Source of the DNA: Yponomeuta sedellus
Lineage: Eukaryota > Arthropoda > Insecta > Lepidoptera > Yponomeutidae
Assembly (NCBI GenBank): GCA_934045075.1
Contig: OW203730.1
Location: forward strand, 8,176,785-8,240,784
DNA length: 64,000 nucleotides
Direction: 5' to 3'
Made by a program: the position numbers and the translations under genes. Of this stretch, positions 63,456 to 64,000 are shown in pieces (position 1 is the first letter of the stretch; each line of letters begins with the position of its first letter). Under the pieces are notes generated by a model that saw nothing but the letters and a program-made list of their open reading frames with translations, was not told the origin of the DNA and ran no database searches.

Positions 63456-64000
63456 ATTGAATGAATAATATCATAATAAGCAAACGTACATATTTTCTCA
63501 TTGACGCAGAAAAGGTAAGTGAATGAATGTCACTCATCCGTAGAGATTTATAATTATTTGTAAAATATCGTTTCTGAACGAAATAGTGCTTGTACTTTAT
63601 CAGTATCGCGGCTAATAGGAATTCTGGACTCTGACTGCCCCTCCGAGATACAGGCGTGAGTACATAAATTGTAGGTGTGCGTATAAATGGAATGCAGCAC
63701 TTGCTGAATTATTCATTAACGGTAAAAGAAGGATTCCTCAGTTTTTGAGGAATCTTAAACCGCCAATCGACAGTGGGCATGCGTGGTAATTAATCTCATA
63801 TTATAAGTGGGCACAATGGGCCCTGCAGATTCAGTTTGGCATATAAAGACGACGTTTGTGCACTATCAAATTCACTGTCTAAACACTAACTTTAGTAAGC
63901 AAAGGTGTAGCGTAGAGCTAGTGTTTGCAATATGCAATATACAGTTTTCTCGCAAATTTCAGTCTTTCGTGGGTTATTTTTATTACCTTGCGCATTGGCG
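63456..64000. other. no gene; scraps of LINE and SINE-D ends
   Basis: 63630-63662 (ctctgactgcccctccgaga, tacaggcgtgag) is the extreme 3' end of the WFGHVERM LINE. 63760-63800 (cagtgggcatgcgtggtaat) is a SINE-D variant 2 piece. aaggattcctcagtttttgaggaatctt (63729-63755) is a small hairpin. Confidence 0.55.

Overview
The window looks like gene-poor, AT-rich moth or butterfly (Lepidoptera) nuclear DNA. That assignment is inference. It rests on the mix of short LINE 3' ends, several tRNA-derived SINEs with microsatellite tails, foldback MITEs, mariner and Transib relics, and the gggttccgta...tacggaaccc type of interspersed repeat. I found no host protein gene, no rRNA, no convincingly functional tRNA and no CRISPR array. 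Nearly every open reading frame of 60-150 codons is a chance frame or a decayed piece of a transposon.

The most informative coding relic is a nearly full-length Transib (RAG1-like) transposase pseudogene at 28265-29789. It has three in-frame stops and one frameshift. About 500 bp downstream, at 30252-30290, is a terminus with a 7-23-9 layout like a recombination signal sequence. Just upstream, at 25885-27298, is a dead mariner (DD34D) that keeps all three catalytic Asp codons. A 324-bp SINE sits inside it, bounded by a 10-bp target-site duplication (TSD). A second, truncated mariner is at 12893-13388. C-terminal scraps of non-LTR reverse transcriptases recur at about 1.5, 2.4, 3.5, 5.0, 6.7, 12.5, 16.5, 22.7, 31.4, 39.2, 46.2, 49.5, 58.2, 61.8, 62.3 and 63.6 kb. 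One of them (61.8 kb) is split by a 426-bp solo LTR with TG...CA ends and a 5-bp TSD.

The most unusual signal is a short tRNA-derived element that I call pal-tRNA. Two copies of a tRNA-like head and its flank are joined head to head, giving a foldback unit of about 180-280 bp. Four loci (11.5, 16.2, 17.1 and 52.0 kb) each carry one 12-17-bp TSD around the whole inverted pair. The palindrome therefore appears to be the mobile unit rather than two separate insertions. Each pair has one short arm and one long-tail arm. A related idea appears at 8.28-8.42 kb, where a B-box-bearing sequence forms a spacer-free palindrome of about 130 bp.

Other structure includes an uninterrupted 257-bp (TTATA)n array grown from the tail of a tRNA-SINE, itself inserted in a 91-bp tandem repeat (18.4-19.3 kb). 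There are at least ten foldback MITEs, two tandem duplications of about 150 bp (41.7 and 50.6 kb), and a set of small perfect hairpins with 0-10-nt loops that look like template-switch products. Regions not listed as features hold AT-rich sequence in which I recognised nothing.
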